Shown in pieces: positions 9,201-16,213 of a DNA stretch of 64,000 bases. Location: assembly GCA_016715815.1 (NCBI GenBank), contig JADJXN010000001.1, positions 1 to 64,000 of the forward strand. The letters run 5' to 3'. The notes under the pieces are model-generated. The model was not told where the DNA came from and did no database searches. It saw only the letters and a list, made by a program, of their open reading frames with translations. Position 1 is the stretch's first letter; each line of letters starts with the position of its first letter. The DNA comes from Oligoflexia bacterium (lineage in GTDB: Bacteria > Bdellovibrionota > Bdellovibrionia > JABDDW01). A program made the translations under genes and the position numbers.

Positions 9201-9868
9201 TCTGGTTTACCGTCTAAAATATCTTCCAGAGGGTAAAACTTTGAAAAATGTTTGCCTAAAATTTCATGCGCTTCATACCCACTAATATTTTTAGCTCCCT
9301 CATTCCAGCTAACAATGTGTCCAGTTGTATCAAGCCTTACAATGGCATAATCTTTTATACCTTCAACAAGGGAGCTAATAAAATCTTCACTTTGTATTGT
9401 TTTTTCATTAGTTTCTTGTAGCTCTTTAGTTTTGCGAAAGATATCTGCTTCTATGCATTGTGCTTTTGCTGTGACATCTTCAACTTTATGAACAATATAT
9501 TTTATTTTTCCGTTAGTTTCTAAAACGGGTGAATTTATAATATCCCAGTAGCGTACTTCAAGGCTTTGACCGTTATCATTGGGGCATTTTAGATCATACT
9601 TATGAAGTGGTAAAACATCTTGTTGGCTTGTTTTTAATACCTTTTCAAAAGAGGCTTTTAAGGGGTCTGAAGTGATTTCGGGAAAAATTTTAAAAAGCCC
9701 TTTTCCTAAAATTTTGCGCTTATCAAGCATAGTTAGTTGTGTATAAGCCTTATTTGCTGCCAAAATTGTAAATTTTGAATCAGGTTTTAAAATAAGATAA
9801 GCACTGGGGCTGCTTTCAAAGACAGTGTGGAAATTAATGTCATTAAAGATATGTGTTGATTGCTTCAA
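6260..9868 (-). CDS. Hybrid sensor histidine kinase with two kinase and two receiver modules
   Basis: This 1202-residue protein is a double two-component sensor. In order: PAS (about 10-135), PAS (about 165-285), HisKA with phospho-acceptor H308 (SVSHELRTPL), HATPase (G-box GGTGLGL near 482), a receiver with phospho-Asp D615 and Lys667, a third PAS (about 690-805), a second HisKA with H838 (NMSHEIRTPL) and HATPase (GGTGLGL near 1018), and a last receiver with D1135 and K1185. No transmembrane segment is seen, so it is probably a cytoplasmic PAS-sensing kinase. The start is TTG with AAAGAGG five bases upstream. It is transcribed alone, so its partner (HPt or regulator) must be elsewhere. Confidence 0.93.
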   Translation of the reverse strand: MKQSTHIFNDINFHTVFESSPSAYLILKPDSKFTILAANKAYTQLTMLDKRKILGKGLFKIFPEITSDPLKASFEKVLKTSQQDVLPLHKYDLKCPNDNGQSLEVRYWDIINSPVLETNGKIKYIVHKVEDVTAKAQCIEADIFRKTKELQETNEKTIQSEDFISSLVEGIKDYAIVRLDTTGHIVSWNEGAKNISGYEAHEILGKHFSKFYPLEDILDGKPERRLKTALKEGRVEKEGIGVKKDGTRFWANLVITPLKDKNARLIGFSAVTRDITKQKETQDQSQLLVEQLKEQDKLKTHFCSSVSHELRTPLSLIIAPISKLLKNEKLSEKGVRDLNVIARNARLLLKQVNDLLDVSRIEEHKLTPTFIDSDLSQIIRITAANFESIAAEKNISLSVKALEPVQAQFDINMIQRVILNLLSNAFKFTPQGGKIVIRAKIKSKSAIIEVEDTGPGIAEEDKEKIFERFNQLNTGVTRKAGGTGLGLTIAKEFIELHKGKIEVFDGPLGGALFLITLPLKIQEQVSINNDAGEPLTKKDILPFLDSLRTMAIKPQKALSEAKANKEKILVVEDNPDLNWFLVELLESKYQVETAFDGEEGFKKACSFKPDLILSDIMMPKISGDEMLRQIKQIPSLKATLTVFLTAKIDDVMKLQILREGAQDYIVKPFVAEEVLARIENLLAIRRVQELSDINTLLENALDCVVVMDQQGFITYWNKQAEKTLGWTKAEAIGRKLSSTVIPPQQRRMHEESIKNFLEKGEDSFFKTRLEVTSLTKDGNEIPIELTVTPIKSQDSYLFYGFIRDISERTKVMEELRQAKDIAEAASHTKSTFLANMSHEIRTPLGVILGFSDLIADQKICNEDKANFITAVKRNGELLSGIINDILDISKVEAGKLYIEAREAALYEIMADVISIMNPLAVKKGIKLSIHYANKTPKIIKTDPIRLKQILLNIIGNAIKFTEKGEVRVNVKLENSNEGSQLLAFEIKDTGCGISETEAKNLFKPFTQIDSTTTRKFGGTGLGLVLSKRLARLLGGDVLLAGSKKNGGSTFKILIDPGPITTYESLHKMRSLNFIEPLPPIRLDGINVLLAEDSFDNQILVSQILKLAGASVDVAENGKVALEMAKLKKYDVLLIDIQMPIMDGYSTVAELRKNGFKTPIIALTAHALREERMRSLASGFDEHISKPIDRNTLVESIAQFCPR

Positions 9869-9892
9869 ACAAACCTCTTTATGATTTGAGGT

Positions 9893-9922
9893 ATAATAGA
9901 TCTAAAATGGTGACACAGTCAA
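9893..9922 (-). promoter_or_regulatory. Probable sigma-70 promoter of the hybrid kinase gene
   Basis: On the minus strand, TTGACT (9922-9917) is followed after 18 bp by TATTAT (9898-9893), about 25 bp before the TTG start codon. Both hexamers are near consensus. Confidence 0.5.
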
Positions 9923-10018
9923 TCAAAGCTATGTTTAATATAGGTATAAACAATCTACAATGACTAGAATTCCTGACAATTTACTTTAAAACTTCTTTAA
10001 TTAAGATGAGACTTCCCA

Positions 10019-10744
10019 CTAATAGTACAAACCAACCAAAAACTTTTTTAAATTATCTGCTGGAATTTTTTTATTCAAATTTGTGCCTACAAAAATTCCA
10101 GCTAATGTGTAAAAAGTAATTTTAATTAGAAAAGGCCATGGCACTACAAGGCCAGCTATTAAATCTGAAAAAAAACCCAAGAGTGAATTTGTGGCTATAA
10201 TGACAAGAGAAGTGCCAACTGCAAACTGCATAGGAATGTTTAAACCGCCAACTAATGCTGGAATTATTAAGAACCCACCGCCAACGCCAACAAAACCTGT
10301 TATTAAACCCACAACAAAACCACTGGTTATGGTTTTTAATTTATTAAGTTTGACTTTTTCTACGGCCGGATTTTTTTTTAAAAGCATAAATAAACTTGCT
10401 GCTACCATGACAAGGGTAAAGCTAATTAAAACTATAAAATTTTTGGCGGCCGAGTCTGGAATTGTGGGTAAAACTATTCTTCTTGAAGTAAGAACCCCTA
10501 GCAGTGATGGTACAAAAAAAATAAAGGCCTGCTTAAAGTGCACTCTTTTTTGGCGTGCATAAGGCATAGCTCCGGCAATAGCACCTATACCAACTATAAA
10601 AAGAGAATATAGGGTGGCTTGAGTTGGTGGCAGTTTAAATAAATAAATGAGTATGGGTACAGCTAAGATGGATCCGCCTGCTCCCATAAGCCCCAAAACT
10701 AGTCCCATAAGAGCAATGCTAAAGTACCCAGCTAATTCTAACAT
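10019..10744 (-). CDS. TauE/SafE family sulfite/organosulfonate exporter
   Basis: This is a 241-residue membrane protein with seven to eight hydrophobic helices and the internal duplication typical of TauE/SafE permeases: GLMGAGGSILAVPIL in the first half and GFVGVGGGFLIIPAL in the second. The family exports sulfite, sulfoacetate or related sulfur anions. It is the last gene of the sulfur operon; its ATG follows the upstream rhodanese stop with no gap. The context suggests it removes sulfite or thiosulfate made by the dioxygenase and rhodaneses. The substrate is inferred from context only. Confidence 0.88.
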   Translation of the reverse strand: MLELAGYFSIALMGLVLGLMGAGGSILAVPILIYLFKLPPTQATLYSLFIVGIGAIAGAMPYARQKRVHFKQAFIFFVPSLLGVLTSRRIVLPTIPDSAAKNFIVLISFTLVMVAASLFMLLKKNPAVEKVKLNKLKTITSGFVVGLITGFVGVGGGFLIIPALVGGLNIPMQFAVGTSLVIIATNSLLGFFSDLIAGLVVPWPFLIKITFYTLAGIFVGTNLNKKIPADNLKKFLVGLYY

Positions 10745-11071
10745 TTAATTTCCTGTTTCAACTTCATAGCCAGCTTCAACCCAATTAGCCATGCCACCAT
10801 CTGAAACGCAAACAAGGTTGGTTAATCCTGCCTGCTCAAGGGATGCCATTGCAGTTTGTGCGCGTCTTCCAGCTCTGCAATGAATGTAAACGCGGTCATA
10901 TTTTTTTAATTTAAGTGCATGCTCCGCTACTTGTGCTAGCGGAATATTAAGACTTCCGTGAATGTGTGCTTCAGCGTATTCATCGGGTTCGCGAACATCT
11001 AGTATAATTTCATTTTTTCCAAGTTTACTCATTCTATTGTGAAGTTCTTGCATTGAAATATGTTGGCTCAT
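10745..11071 (-). CDS. Single-domain rhodanese (sulfurtransferase)
   Basis: This 108-residue protein is one rhodanese domain: the start ILDVREPDEYAEAHIHGSLNIPL is the CH2A-type motif, and the active-site loop is HCRAGRRAQTA with the catalytic persulfide-forming Cys65. It lacks a signal peptide, so it is cytoplasmic. Single-domain rhodaneses move sulfane sulfur among thiols such as glutathione persulfide, thiosulfate and proteins. It lies between the ETHE1-like dioxygenase and the TauE exporter, and acts with them in handling persulfide. Confidence 0.92.
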   Translation of the reverse strand: MSQHISMQELHNRMSKLGKNEIILDVREPDEYAEAHIHGSLNIPLAQVAEHALKLKKYDRVYIHCRAGRRAQTAMASLEQAGLTNLVCVSDGGMANWVEAGYEVETGN

Positions 11072-11080
11072 ATTTTTCTC

Positions 11081-11809
11081 CTATTTAAAATTTTCGAAGA
11101 GTGATTCTTTTAATAATTTAGGCGAAGGCCCCACATAAGATCCAGCATCTTTAATAAAAGTTTCTTTATCTTGGCTTAGGCCTGCATTTTCTTTTAATTG
11201 GCTAGCCCAGCTAGAGGCTTGACCGCCTTGGCCATCATGCCCTGGCAGCATAACCATTTCTAGCTTTGAGTTGGCTTTAATTTTTTGCAAACTTTCCCAG
11301 TGTGTCGCGGGGTTGCCACCGGGGAGATCATCGCGGCCTGTGTCATTAAATAAAATCATGTCTCCACCATAAATAAAGGGTCCCCAAATAGGGGTGATGC
11401 AATCTGCTGTGTGGCCTGGGGTCACTAATAATTTTAATGGACCAGAGGTCGTGGGAAGGGCTGTGTCTTTACTCACGCGCAAGTGAATTCTTTGGCTGGG
11501 ACTTAGCTGGTGTTGAATAAGCGGTGTCTGTAAGCGTTCTGCTAAACTTGCAGCACAAGAAATATGATCTGCATGTGTATGCGTATCTATTACAGCAATA
11601 AATCTATAGCCATTTAAATTATTTGCTTCTTTGATTAAAACATCCCAATCATCCTTCATGGGGTCTACAAAGATTGCTTCTTTGGTTTGCTCATTCCAGG
11701 TAAGATAGGTCATGTTGTCATCGTTTATAATTACTTTTGTGCCCCAGGGTTCTGGAATTTTTGTTTTATCTTTAATAATTTCTTCAACATCTTTAACAAT
11801 TGTTTTCAT
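11081..11809 (-). CDS. ETHE1-like sulfur (persulfide) dioxygenase, metallo-beta-lactamase fold
   Basis: Numbering from the chosen ATG gives 242 residues. The metal site reads H77-T-H79-A-D81-H82, H133 (TPGHTADC), D150 (YGGD) and H191 (LPGHDG). In ETHE1-type enzymes a mononuclear iron bound by two His and one Asp oxidises glutathione persulfide to sulfite. The HTHADH motif and the GRDDLPGGNP segment fit the persulfide dioxygenase/Blh group better than glyoxalase II. A longer frame begins at 11878, but AAGGAG at 11815-11820 sits just before the ATG at 11809, and this start avoids overlapping the upstream gene. The neighbours (rhodaneses, BigR-like regulator) support the role. Confidence 0.88.
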   Translation of the reverse strand: MKTIVKDVEEIIKDKTKIPEPWGTKVIINDDNMTYLTWNEQTKEAIFVDPMKDDWDVLIKEANNLNGYRFIAVIDTHTHADHISCAASLAERLQTPLIQHQLSPSQRIHLRVSKDTALPTTSGPLKLLVTPGHTADCITPIWGPFIYGGDMILFNDTGRDDLPGGNPATHWESLQKIKANSKLEMVMLPGHDGQGGQASSWASQLKENAGLSQDKETFIKDAGSYVGPSPKLLKESLFENFK

Positions 11810-11855
11810 ATGGTCTCCTTGTCTGGCCCGAGTCCTCTGGGCTCTAGGCCTTTCT

Positions 11856-12404
11856 TTATTTAACTTGGCAAGTTCCACTTTTAGGGCTTACTTGGCATAA
11901 CTCCTCAGGCGTTGATGGAACCAATTTATTCCACGGCATCATGGCCAATAAATTTGCCAGTCCACAAAAGCCACTAAGGCCGGCAAAGCTAAGTCCTGCT
12001 CCAAAAAAACCAGTGACAACTAAAAACCAAGGGTTAACAAAGGCTCCTAAAATAGCAGTTATTAATACCATTGAGCCGGCAACAAGTTGTACTTGGCGCA
12101 AAATGGGAAGATGATTTGCCTTTTTTGCAATGGTTTTATGCCCCTGTTTTTTCCACTCCAATAAGCCACCGTCAAAAACTTTTGCATTTACTTTATCGGC
12201 ATAGCCTAAATGTCTAATTTGCTCTGTGGCTAGCTTTGCTCTATTACCACTGCGGCACATAATTACTAAATTTCTCTCTTTAAGTTGGTTTAAAACGCCA
12301 GGTGCTACTGGCAAAAAATGTGATAGTGGCACATTTATGGAGTGTTCAATATGTTCTGCCTCAAACTCATCTCGCTCTCTTACATCTAAAATTACTTCTC
12401 CCAT
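11856..12404 (-). CDS. Rhodanese fused to DUF2892 membrane domain (YgaP-like)
   Basis: The first ~95 residues are a rhodanese domain (ILDVRERDEFEAEHIEHSINVPL; active loop MCRSGNRAK with Cys50). The second half has two membrane helices (about 107-123 and 128-150) and the DUF2892 signature GLSGFCGLANLLAMMPWN. This matches YgaP, an inner-membrane sulfurtransferase that presents its rhodanese domain to the cytoplasm. At 182 residues the length is normal. It is the second gene of the sulfur operon, 12 bp after the ArsR-type regulator, and probably passes sulfane sulfur to the dioxygenase. Confidence 0.9.
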   Translation of the reverse strand: MGEVILDVRERDEFEAEHIEHSINVPLSHFLPVAPGVLNQLKERNLVIMCRSGNRAKLATEQIRHLGYADKVNAKVFDGGLLEWKKQGHKTIAKKANHLPILRQVQLVAGSMVLITAILGAFVNPWFLVVTGFFGAGLSFAGLSGFCGLANLLAMMPWNKLVPSTPEELCQVSPKSGTCQVK

Positions 12405-12416
12405 ATTTATCTCTCC

Positions 12417-12725
12417 TTATTTTGATGTTACTTTTTTATTACAATAGGCTTTTTGTATGGCGCGCATAACAGTAGAAATACCTGGGTCTGCAACTTTATA
12501 ATAAACATACAAGCCCTCTCTTCTTGACTCAACTAAGCCCTCATGCTTCATTCTTGCCAAAAACTGTGAAACCCAAGACTGTGAAGCCTGACAAGTTTTA
12601 ACCAGCTCATTAACCGTCTTTTCTTTATCTACTAATGTACAAAGCACACGTAGCCTGTCTGGGTGGGCTAATTGCTTTAACACAGTTGCTACTTCAAAAG
12701 CTTGTTTTGTATTAAATTTGTCCAT
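12417..12725 (-). CDS. ArsR-family regulator, likely BigR/SqrR-type persulfide sensor
   Basis: This is a 102-residue winged-helix repressor: HPDRLRVLCTLVDKEKTVNEL leads into the recognition helix ASQSWVSQFLARMKHEGLV and the wing RREGLYVYYKV. It lacks the ELCVCD metal motif of ArsR/SmtB. Cysteines at 45 (before the recognition helix) and 95 (last helix) sit close to the two thiol-sensing cysteines of BigR and SqrR, which form a tetrasulfide bridge with persulfide. As first gene of a sulfur-detoxification operon with a palindrome in its promoter, it is probably an autorepressor released by sulfane sulfur. The cysteine role is inferred by position, not by alignment. Confidence 0.85.
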   Translation of the reverse strand: MDKFNTKQAFEVATVLKQLAHPDRLRVLCTLVDKEKTVNELVKTCQASQSWVSQFLARMKHEGLVESRREGLYVYYKVADPGISTVMRAIQKAYCNKKVTSK

Positions 12726-12772
12726 ATAGCTTGCTACTAACTTTTTGGTTATATTCCCCTTCCTATGCTGTA

Positions 12773-12800
12773 AATATATTAGTAATTACTAATATGTCAA
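12773..12800 (-). promoter_or_regulatory. Promoter with overlapping palindromic operator for the sulfur operon
   Basis: On the minus strand a perfect -35 TTGACA (12800-12795) and a near-consensus -10 TATATT (12778-12773) are spaced by 16 bp. A 20-bp perfect palindrome, ATATTAGTAA and its complement (12776-12795), fills the spacer and runs into both boxes. A dimeric ArsR-type repressor bound there would block RNA polymerase, so autoregulation by the first gene is strongly suggested. The start codon is about 48 bp downstream of the -10. Confidence 0.75.
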
Positions 12801-13157
12801 GGGGTGACTTGTTTTTTTGTTTGAAATATGGTTTTATTTGTTGTGAGCGGTGTGTCTAAAAAGTTGTGGTACTGGTATTAATTAAAACGTGTTTTTATTT
12901 CTAGTTCTTGTTTTTTATCTTTTTTACTAACAAATTTTAATTATTTATCACTTGATGAGTTTTTTGTTGAGATTTGACTTCATTTTGTTTGTTTTGACTT
13001 TGCTTTTATTTACTGTTTTAAACTCGCACACTTTAATTTTACCAAGAGATATTGAAATTTTCTTTCGTTTTAAAATCTTTTTTAAGTTTACCTTGTGTAG
13101 TCGATTTATGAGCGAGAAATCTAAAATTTAAAAGCCATGTTATTGTGTCCTTTAAAT
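12801..13157. other. T-rich non-coding stretch upstream of the HNH nuclease gene
   Basis: No gene, tRNA or credible ORF is visible here. The plus strand is strongly T-rich with few A-rich counterparts, giving an unusual strand bias. It contains imperfect repeats of TTTTGACTT-like sequence near 12975-13010. It could be untranslated leader, decayed sequence, or a recombination scar linked to the nuclease gene. No convincing promoter for the HNH gene was found. Confidence 0.4.
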
Positions 13158-13170
13158 AAAGGAGACTTAT

Positions 13171-14199
13171 ATGAATAGCAAACTTAAAAGTATATCTAGT
13201 GGTGAGTTAATAACAGAATTAAAAAACCTTGTTTCAGAAGAAAGAAAACTCTTGTCTTTAGTGTTAGATTATCTTTTAGAAGTACAAACCCGAAAGCTTT
13301 ATCTTGAAATGGGCTACCCTAGCTTATTTGAGTTTTGCGTAAAAGAACTACAATACTCTGAAAGTGCCGCTCAACGTAGAATCTCTGCCATGAGACTCAT
13401 GAGAGACATCCCTGAAGTTAAAACTAAAATAGAATCGGGTAATTTAAATTTAACTACTTTATCCCAGGCCGCCATGTTTATTGGTCAAGAAAAAAGGGTT
13501 AACCAGAAAAGCTATAACATTAATCAAAAACGAGAGTTATTGGGTAAGTTAGAAAACAAATCTAAAAGTGAGTGCGAGAAAGAACTAATAAAAATATCAC
13601 CCTTAGCTACAATTCCTCAAGATAGGGAAAGACTAATCACAGAAGAAAAGATTGAAGTAAGATTTGTTATCACAAAAGAGCTTAAAGAGAAGCTTGAGAG
13701 AGTAAAGGCGTTAATCTCTCATAAAAAGGTTAATCCTAGTTATGAGGAGTTAATTTCAGAGCTAGCGGAGATTGCGCTTAAGAAGCTTGATAAGAGCCGG
13801 TGTCAAAATGCACTTCCGCCGGCGGAAGTAAGGGAATCAGATGCTCAAAAGGCACACAAAGAATCACCAAATTCCCGCTACATTCCAACAGAAATTAAGC
13901 GCCAAGTATGGAAGCGGGATCAGGGAAAATGCCAATATGTTAGCGATAAGAACTTCAATGCAGGTAAGCATGAAAACAGCAAAGATCAAAAGGACAATGC
14001 AATAGACAGCTCAGCACAAAAATGTAACTCCACGCACTTTATTCAAATAGATCACATCAAACCATACAGCTACGGCGGCTCATCTACAGATATAAATAAC
14101 TTAAGGCTTCTTTGCGCAAACCATAATCGTTACAGGTGGGAAAAAGAACTTAATAACAGACAACGTCTGGAGAGTAGAGAACAACTCAATAACACATAA
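13171..14199 (+). CDS. HNH endonuclease domain protein of the Bdellovibrio-type family
   Basis: The 342-residue protein has an N-terminal helical domain (RKLYLEMGYPSLFEFCVKEL; SESAAQRRISAMRLMRDIPE), as in the many HNH paralogues of Bdellovibrio genomes. The C-terminal HNH nuclease fold follows: RYIPTEIKRQVWKRDQGKCQYV, then QIDHIKPYSYGGSS with His295, NNLRLLCANHNRYR with His318. Between the first Cys and the catalytic His the usual short loop is expanded by about 30 Asn/Lys/Ser-rich residues. A strong ribosome site (AAAGGAG, 13158-13164) precedes the ATG. The gene stands alone beside a T-rich stretch and contains a GC-rich palindrome in its linker. DNA cleavage is likely; the biological target is unknown. 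Confidence 0.85.
   Translation: MNSKLKSISSGELITELKNLVSEERKLLSLVLDYLLEVQTRKLYLEMGYPSLFEFCVKELQYSESAAQRRISAMRLMRDIPEVKTKIESGNLNLTTLSQAAMFIGQEKRVNQKSYNINQKRELLGKLENKSKSECEKELIKISPLATIPQDRERLITEEKIEVRFVITKELKEKLERVKALISHKKVNPSYEELISELAEIALKKLDKSRCQNALPPAEVRESDAQKAHKESPNSRYIPTEIKRQVWKRDQGKCQYVSDKNFNAGKHENSKDQKDNAIDSSAQKCNSTHFIQIDHIKPYSYGGSSTDINNLRLLCANHNRYRWEKELNNRQRLESREQLNNT
13812..13829. repeat. 18-bp perfect GC-rich palindrome inside the HNH gene
   Basis: ACTTCCGCC and GGCGGAAGT form a perfect self-complementary 18-mer in the coding sequence, translated as part of ALPPAEVRE. It lies exactly in the linker between the N-terminal helical domain and the HNH fold, and is much more GC-rich than its surroundings. 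Confidence 0.6.
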
Positions 14200-14278
14200 C
14201 TAATTTAAGTAACAAGCTTGACATGGCTAAGTTGTTTCAGGCAGCTGAACCATTAGCATAAGTGTGCAACCATCACTT

Positions 14279-14305
14279 AACTTCTAGACCAAAGTAGAAG
14301 TTTTT
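14279..14305 (+). terminator. Probable intrinsic terminator of the HNH gene
   Basis: AACTTCTA (14279-14286) and TAGAAGTT (14295-14302) form an 8-bp stem with an 8-nt loop; T residues run from 14301 to 14305. The stem is low in G+C, so efficiency may be modest. Confidence 0.5.
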
Positions 14306-14351
14306 AAAAAGCAATTTAAATAAGGCGTAAAATCTAATTTAATACTTATGT

Positions 14352-15065
14352 ATGCAAATTATTTTAATTTTCATGTTGAGTATATTTTCTAACGCAAACC
14401 TACCTCAACAGGCACTGATTCTAGGGGACATGGTAGTTGAAAAGCCCAAAAATAAGGCTTCACTGCTTGAGCTTCAGCCCTGGGAAGATGGCATTTTACC
14501 CCTAGAATTTGCAGATAATATAACTGAAGAACAAAGAAAAATGTTTTTTAGCGCCTGTAATAAGTGGGCCGCTAAAGTTAATGTTAAATGCATAGTGGGG
14601 CAGTATAAAAATAGGGTGGTTGAAGTCACAAAGGATCTTGGTGGTTGTTGGGCCTTTTGGGGAATGGGAACTCACTTTGGTTTTTTAAGAAGAAAAATTA
14701 ATTTAGGTGATGGTTGCTGGTATCAAAAAACAATTTTACATGAAATAGGTCATGCATTTGGTTTAATACATGAGCATCAAAGGCCAGATCGAGATAAATA
14801 CATTAAAATAAATATGGAAAACATTGGGTCGGGGTTTTTGGGCCTTCAAACAAAAGTTAATTTTGATAAACAAGAAGCAAAACTAAGCGTGCCTTATGAT
14901 TTTCTATCGATCATGCATTACAACCAGTATGCTTTTAGTAAGAACAACCAAGCTACAATTGAGCCACAAGAAGAGTTTAAAAAATTCTTAGATATAATGG
15001 GAAATACTTTTGAGATTTCTGAAGGAGACATTAAATCCATGCTGGCTTTATATGGCAGCCCTTAA
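14352..15065 (+). CDS. Secreted astacin-like zinc metalloprotease
   Basis: The protein has a short signal peptide (MQIILIFMLSIFSNA). The astacin zinc motif is HEIGHAFGLIHEHQRPDRD, with ligands H130, H134 and H140 and catalytic E131. The Met-turn is SIMHYNQYAF (M188, with Y190 as the extra ligand), which together place it in peptidase family M12A. At 237 residues it is essentially a bare catalytic domain with a short prodomain. Such enzymes are secreted endopeptidases; in a predator they may digest prey proteins. The gene is not in an operon: it is convergent with a barrel gene, sharing 4 nt at the stops. Confidence 0.92.
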   Translation: MQIILIFMLSIFSNANLPQQALILGDMVVEKPKNKASLLELQPWEDGILPLEFADNITEEQRKMFFSACNKWAAKVNVKCIVGQYKNRVVEVTKDLGGCWAFWGMGTHFGFLRRKINLGDGCWYQKTILHEIGHAFGLIHEHQRPDRDKYIKINMENIGSGFLGLQTKVNFDKQEAKLSVPYDFLSIMHYNQYAFSKNNQATIEPQEEFKKFLDIMGNTFEISEGDIKSMLALYGSP

Positions 15066-16213
15066 AAGTAAACCACAAACTGGGCATTACCACCACCCCA
15101 GGGTTTATTTCTAAAAATTCCGACTAAATCCCAGGTAGCCATAATTCTTAAGTTTGATTTTTCAGAGAAGGCAATTTGGTAAGTAGTGGCTAGGCGATGC
15201 TCTGATGACTTTTTATGAATAGTAAAATCATACTCAAAATTCCAAAAACCGTTATCAAAAATAAAATGAGGGATAATTTCAGTTAGACTTGCACCTCCCG
15301 CATCTTCTTCCCATTGGCGATGATTAAAAGCAAGGCCGGGTGTAAAGTTCCAAGTTGATTTTAATGCCATCGGGTAGCGAAAATAAGAAAGCAGGCGATC
15401 TGTTCTCACAGCACCTGTTGAAACTGTTGATGTAAGCCCTTGTAAAGAATATTTAGATTCATACTTTTGCATAAACTCCAGTCGTGCTTCAAACTGGGTT
15501 TTATAAAACAAACTAGCAAGTTTTTTAAAATACTTATACTCATAGTTTTCATTGGGAAAGCGCCACACGGTGGGCATTTCAAAGCTTAATGCATACTCAA
15601 AAAATTCAACACGCTCTTTTTCATAGCTGCGGCCTACAATTCCTACGGCCATTGGGTTTTGTGTAAAGCTGTCACTCATGTCGTTTCTGTCGTTACGGGT
15701 AATATCAACAAAAGTAAAAAACAATTTATTTTCAAAAGCGTCGTGAGGTTTATAAAAAAGTGCGAGCCCTGCATCGTTTTTACGTTTATTATAAAAGGCT
15801 TCGCCAAAACCGCCTAGGCCAAATGCTTTATTAAACCAGTAAATTAATTCTAAATTATGTATGAGGTAATTTGTTTCAATATTTTGCTCTTGAATATAGG
15901 TAAAGCGAAACTCAAAACTATCATTTAATTTTTTATAAAGCTTAAGCCTGTCATCAATTAAAAAATGGGTGCCATCAATTGAGCCAATACTTAAATCAAA
16001 AAAAATGCTATTTTTTAGCCAATGCCAGTGCCATAAACTAGGCTTTTGGTAACTTAAAGCTGCTGCAGAATATTTTGTATCAATACTTGATGAGCCTTCC
16101 AATAACGTTTGCTCATCTTCGGTTAAAGAAACAAATTCTGAAAAAGACTCAAAGCTGATTGCATGAGCCTGAAGCGTTATAAAAAAACTAAAAAATAGCT
16201 TTAACATTGCCAT
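15062..16213 (-). CDS. Putative outer-membrane barrel protein
   Basis: The 383-residue protein starts with a signal peptide (MLKLFFSFFITLQAHA after a possible second Met at residue 3). It then consists of amphipathic beta-strands rich in Trp, Tyr and Phe (SLWHWHWLKNSIFFDLSIG, FRFTYIQEQNIETNYLIHNL, FEYDFTIHKKSS). It ends NAQFVVYF, with a C-terminal Phe typical of barrel proteins recognised by BamA. No specific family was recognised. It follows the next barrel gene in the same direction, their reading frames overlapping by 26 nt, so the two are probably made together and may form one envelope function. Confidence 0.7.
   Translation of the reverse strand: MAMLKLFFSFFITLQAHAISFESFSEFVSLTEDEQTLLEGSSSIDTKYSAAALSYQKPSLWHWHWLKNSIFFDLSIGSIDGTHFLIDDRLKLYKKLNDSFEFRFTYIQEQNIETNYLIHNLELIYWFNKAFGLGGFGEAFYNKRKNDAGLALFYKPHDAFENKLFFTFVDITRNDRNDMSDSFTQNPMAVGIVGRSYEKERVEFFEYALSFEMPTVWRFPNENYEYKYFKKLASLFYKTQFEARLEFMQKYESKYSLQGLTSTVSTGAVRTDRLLSYFRYPMALKSTWNFTPGLAFNHRQWEEDAGGASLTEIIPHFIFDNGFWNFEYDFTIHKKSSEHRLATTYQIAFSEKSNLRIMATWDLVGIFRNKPWGGGNAQFVVYF

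Noticed and set aside
6495..9236. Several plus-strand ORFs of 60-142 codons inside the hybrid kinase gene
   Set aside because: They are antisense shadows of a protein whose domains are all recognised. Their translations show no domain and no ribosome sites.
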